Positions 62,081-64,000 of a DNA stretch of 64,000 nucleotides are shown piece after piece. This DNA comes from Clostridiales bacterium. GTDB lineage: Bacteria > Bacillota > Clostridia > Saccharofermentanales > Saccharofermentanaceae. The notes beneath the pieces were generated by a model. It was not told where the DNA came from and made no database searches. It saw only the letters and a list, made by a program, of their open reading frames with translations. The position numbers and the translations under genes were made by a program. How positions within the stretch are numbered: the stretch's first letter is position 1; each line of letters starts with the position of its first letter. The stretch lies in NCBI GenBank assembly GCA_017480325.1, contig JAFVAY010000006.1, forward strand, positions 61,950-125,949, written 5' to 3'.

Positions 62081-62150
62081 ATTCTATCATTACGGCTCTA
62101 TATCCACAACCGACGAATTTGTCGATTTTTGTCGATTTTTGTCGATTTTT
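62081..62150 (-). promoter_or_regulatory. metK promoter with triplicated 10-bp A-tract repeats upstream
   Basis: On the minus strand TTGTGG (plus 62104-62109), 17 bp, TAGAAT (plus 62081-62086). Upstream of the -35 the minus strand carries AAAAATCGAC three times with exact 10-bp period (plus 62121-62150), then AAATTCGTCGG. Same repeats and orientation as at ychF. Confidence 0.7.
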
Positions 62151-62218
62151 AGTAGGTCACAAGATGCTTTTCGCCGTGTATGATTTTTATAACAACACCG
62201 AAGAAAGGAATAAGGGCC

Positions 62219-63127
62219 ATGACATTCGGGATCATAATTAACGAGAGGGACGAGTACCTGTACTCGCTTATTAAGGAGCGGCTTACTTACTACTATCCGC
62301 AGGCCTACATCGACAGGGTCGGCAGCAAAGACCCGACTATTAACTACGGACTCATAAGCAGGCTTTATCTGCTCTATGACAACCGTCAGATCACTTCACC
62401 TGAAGAGGGCAATTACACGCTGATTCCTCTTTACGAAGACGACGGCAAAGGGCACATGATCATAGATATGAGAAGGATCAGCAATGATATCTCAAGCTTC
62501 GAGAATGATAAACCTTCTCTTACGACAGAGGTCTCAGTATACGAGGACAGACTTAAGCTTCTTATCTCATACGCATATATCGATGAGCGCGAGAACTTCA
62601 TAAGAAGAGCGATAGGACCGGACAGCTTCGATACTATTCATCCCATAAGGATCGATCTTATGTCAGGGATCAGGATGCCGACACCGTTCGTACAGGAAGC
62701 TCAAGGGTCAATTACGAAGCTTCTACGAGACTGCAAAGGCAAGAGCTTTAAGCCTCAGAGCATACTTGATTATCTTAACCCCGACAGCAACGGCTTCCTG
62801 TCAGCAGGTAAGCCTATACAGGAGGATGATGTATTCGACATCGGGATAGAGGCATGTACAAGACTTGTAAGTCTTCTCCGGGATCTGTGCATCAAGGAAA
62901 ACGGAGGCGCCCTGGTCGTGGCAGAGGGCTGGAGAGTCTCTGAGCTGTTAAGATTCATTCCCTGCTGCGACTCACTTCATATCCTCCTTCCTGCGAGGAT
63001 GTGCACAGAGGATACAGGAATGGTCAAGGAGTTGGGCGCCTTCAAGCGGGGATTATCCTCCGGAGCGCTGATGACAGTACATTATTGCGAGGATTATAGA
63101 GAACAATATGAATCGATCAACATATGA
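62219..63127 (+). CDS. Unknown protein preceding CpaF (possible pilus-locus CpaE/TadZ-like)
   Basis: 302 residues from ATG 62219, with AAGGAATAAGG just upstream. MTFGIIINERDEYLYSLIKE resembles the receiver-like start of CpaE/TadZ proteins, but the body lacks a Walker ATPase motif; the last third (ENGGALVVAEGWRVSELLRF, then LHILLPARMCT) may be a degenerate nucleotide-binding fold. It overlaps the CpaF start by 20 bp, which ties it to the pilus or secretion operon. The assignment is by context and weak. Confidence 0.5.
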   Translation: MTFGIIINERDEYLYSLIKERLTYYYPQAYIDRVGSKDPTINYGLISRLYLLYDNRQITSPEEGNYTLIPLYEDDGKGHMIIDMRRISNDISSFENDKPSLTTEVSVYEDRLKLLISYAYIDERENFIRRAIGPDSFDTIHPIRIDLMSGIRMPTPFVQEAQGSITKLLRDCKGKSFKPQSILDYLNPDSNGFLSAGKPIQEDDVFDIGIEACTRLVSLLRDLCIKENGGALVVAEGWRVSELLRFIPCCDSLHILLPARMCTEDTGMVKELGAFKRGLSSGALMTVHYCEDYREQYESINI

Positions 63128-64000
63128 TACATCGGATGAGATCAAGGAGAAGCTGATTTACTATGTGCTAAGTGCCCTGAGGACCGAGACTGAGCCTTCA
63201 GACGAGAGACTTAAGCAAATCATCTCTGAGGTCATAGGAATAGACGGCAATACCTCCGGGCTTCCCCTGGAGCAGAAAAGAGCCTTGGCGTTAAGTGTAT
63301 TTAACAGCCTTCGCAGACTGGATGTAATCGAGCCTTTAATGGAGGATCCATCCATAACTGAGATCATGGTCAACGGTCCGGATAAGGTCTTCTATGAGAA
63401 GGGCGGAAAGCTATACAGATCGGATATCAGATTCAAGGACAAGGAATCCCTTAAGACCGTTATATCCTGCTTCTTCGCCAACAGGAATCGTCCCCTTAAC
63501 GAAGCTAACCCCATATCAGACTTAAGACTTCCGGACGGTTCCCGCGCTAACTGCGTTCTTCCGCCTGTAGCGCCGGACGGACCGATCGTTACGATAAGAA
63601 AATTCACAGGTGTCTCACACGACATAGTGACACTGATAAGACAGGGCTTCATAAGCGAGGAAGCGGCAAGATTCCTGTGTGAATGTGTGAAGAACAAGAA
63701 GACCGTTTTCCTGTGCGGCGGTACCGGATCCGGGAAGACGACTTTTCTCAATGTGCTGACAAGCTTCATTCCTCCCGACGAAAGAGTGGTAACGATAGAG
63801 GATTCCGCGGAGCTTAACCTTCAGGGAATAGAAAACCTTGTTCGAATGGAAGCAAGACTCCCGGGGCCCGACGGAAGCGGAGAAGTAAATATCGGAATGA
63901 TGATCCGAGCCGCTCTTCGTATGAGGCCGGACAGAATAATCGTAGGAGAAGTAAGAGGAAGCGAGAGCGCAGATATGATGCACGCTCTTAATACGGGGCA
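63108..64000 (+). CDS. CpaF/TadA-family secretion ATPase (cut by window edge)
   Basis: 297 visible codons from ATG 63108 (MNRSTYDTSDEIKEKL), continuing past the window. The N-terminal helical domain is followed by MEDPSITEIMVNGPDKVFYE, then Walker A FLCGGTGSGKTTFLNVL, VVTIEDSAELNLQGIENLVRM and RMRPDRIIVGEVRG, the type II/IV secretion ATPase signatures in CpaF order. It powers assembly of Flp/Tad pili. The membrane partners (TadB, TadC) should lie to the right. Confidence 0.93.
   Translation, partial: MNRSTYDTSDEIKEKLIYYVLSALRTETEPSDERLKQIISEVIGIDGNTSGLPLEQKRALALSVFNSLRRLDVIEPLMEDPSITEIMVNGPDKVFYEKGGKLYRSDIRFKDKESLKTVISCFFANRNRPLNEANPISDLRLPDGSRANCVLPPVAPDGPIVTIRKFTGVSHDIVTLIRQGFISEEAARFLCECVKNKKTVFLCGGTGSGKTTFLNVLTSFIPPDERVVTIEDSAELNLQGIENLVRMEARLPGPDGSGEVNIGMMIRAALRMRPDRIIVGEVRGSESADMMHALNTG

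Noticed and set aside
62042..62218. SAM riboswitch upstream of metK
   Set aside because: No kink-turn or conserved SAM-I core is seen and the predicted leader is too short.

Overview
The window reads as a chromosomal segment of an anaerobic Gram-positive bacterium of the class Clostridia (Bacillota). Supporting signs are gene orders typical of that phylum (comM-dprA before topA-trmFO; cysS-mrnC-rlmB), strong AGGAGG ribosome sites, a membrane pyrophosphatase, a domain-permuted GH3 glycosidase, a complete MoxR/Bat operon and the start of a Tad/Flp pilus locus. Base composition is moderate in the core and clearly lower in two accessory stretches. I cannot place the family from sequence alone.

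Layout. 1-2200: a cut sugar-phosphate isomerase gene, then two flavodoxin-fold reductases and a TetR regulator in one minus-strand operon whose promoter is covered by palindromes. 2200-3300: an AT-rich accessory locus with an orphan PD-(D/E)XK-like protein and a 53-bp periodic array of inverted heptamers, beside tRNA-Gln. 3400-19300: mostly core genes (family 4 uracil-DNA glycosylase, Smr protein, RsuA-type pseudouridine synthase, GH3 glycosidase, queA-tgt, a PP2C phosphatase with a degenerate partner, trmFO, topA).

19350-25640 is an AT-rich island separating dprA from topA. It is bounded by a perfect 20-bp direct repeat lying in dprA's 3' end and in a leftover dprA 3' end beside topA. It carries a five-gene operon (SPFH-GYF_2 protein, GYF_2 protein, three zinc-ribbon proteins of which two are membrane-anchored). 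The operon's leader RNA can form a terminator or an overlapping competing hairpin. The island also holds a small pyrophosphatase-like gene and a CdiA-C-like nuclease gene coupled to dprA. This is the best candidate for an undescribed system.

25600-35700: dprA, comM, ychF, a large GH2 protein that seems to have lost its active site, and hppA. 35750-41200: intergenic repeats and the Bat operon (MoxR, DUF58, membrane protein, two VWA proteins, TPR protein). 41300-50600: fba, two small membrane proteins, valS, a ROK kinase, clpX, tig, an isochorismatase-type hydrolase and tRNA-Arg. 50600-64000: a tyrosine phosphatase, two lipoproteins, rlmB-mrnC-cysS with a structured leader, comF-like, recD2, metK, and the first two genes of a pilus or secretion locus ending in a cut CpaF ATPase.

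Two patterns recur. Several monocistronic genes have a TATAAT-like -10 box only 6-9 nt before the ATG and no ribosome site, suggesting leaderless mRNAs. Triplicated 10-bp ATCGACAAAA repeats lie just upstream of the -35 boxes of both ychF and metK.
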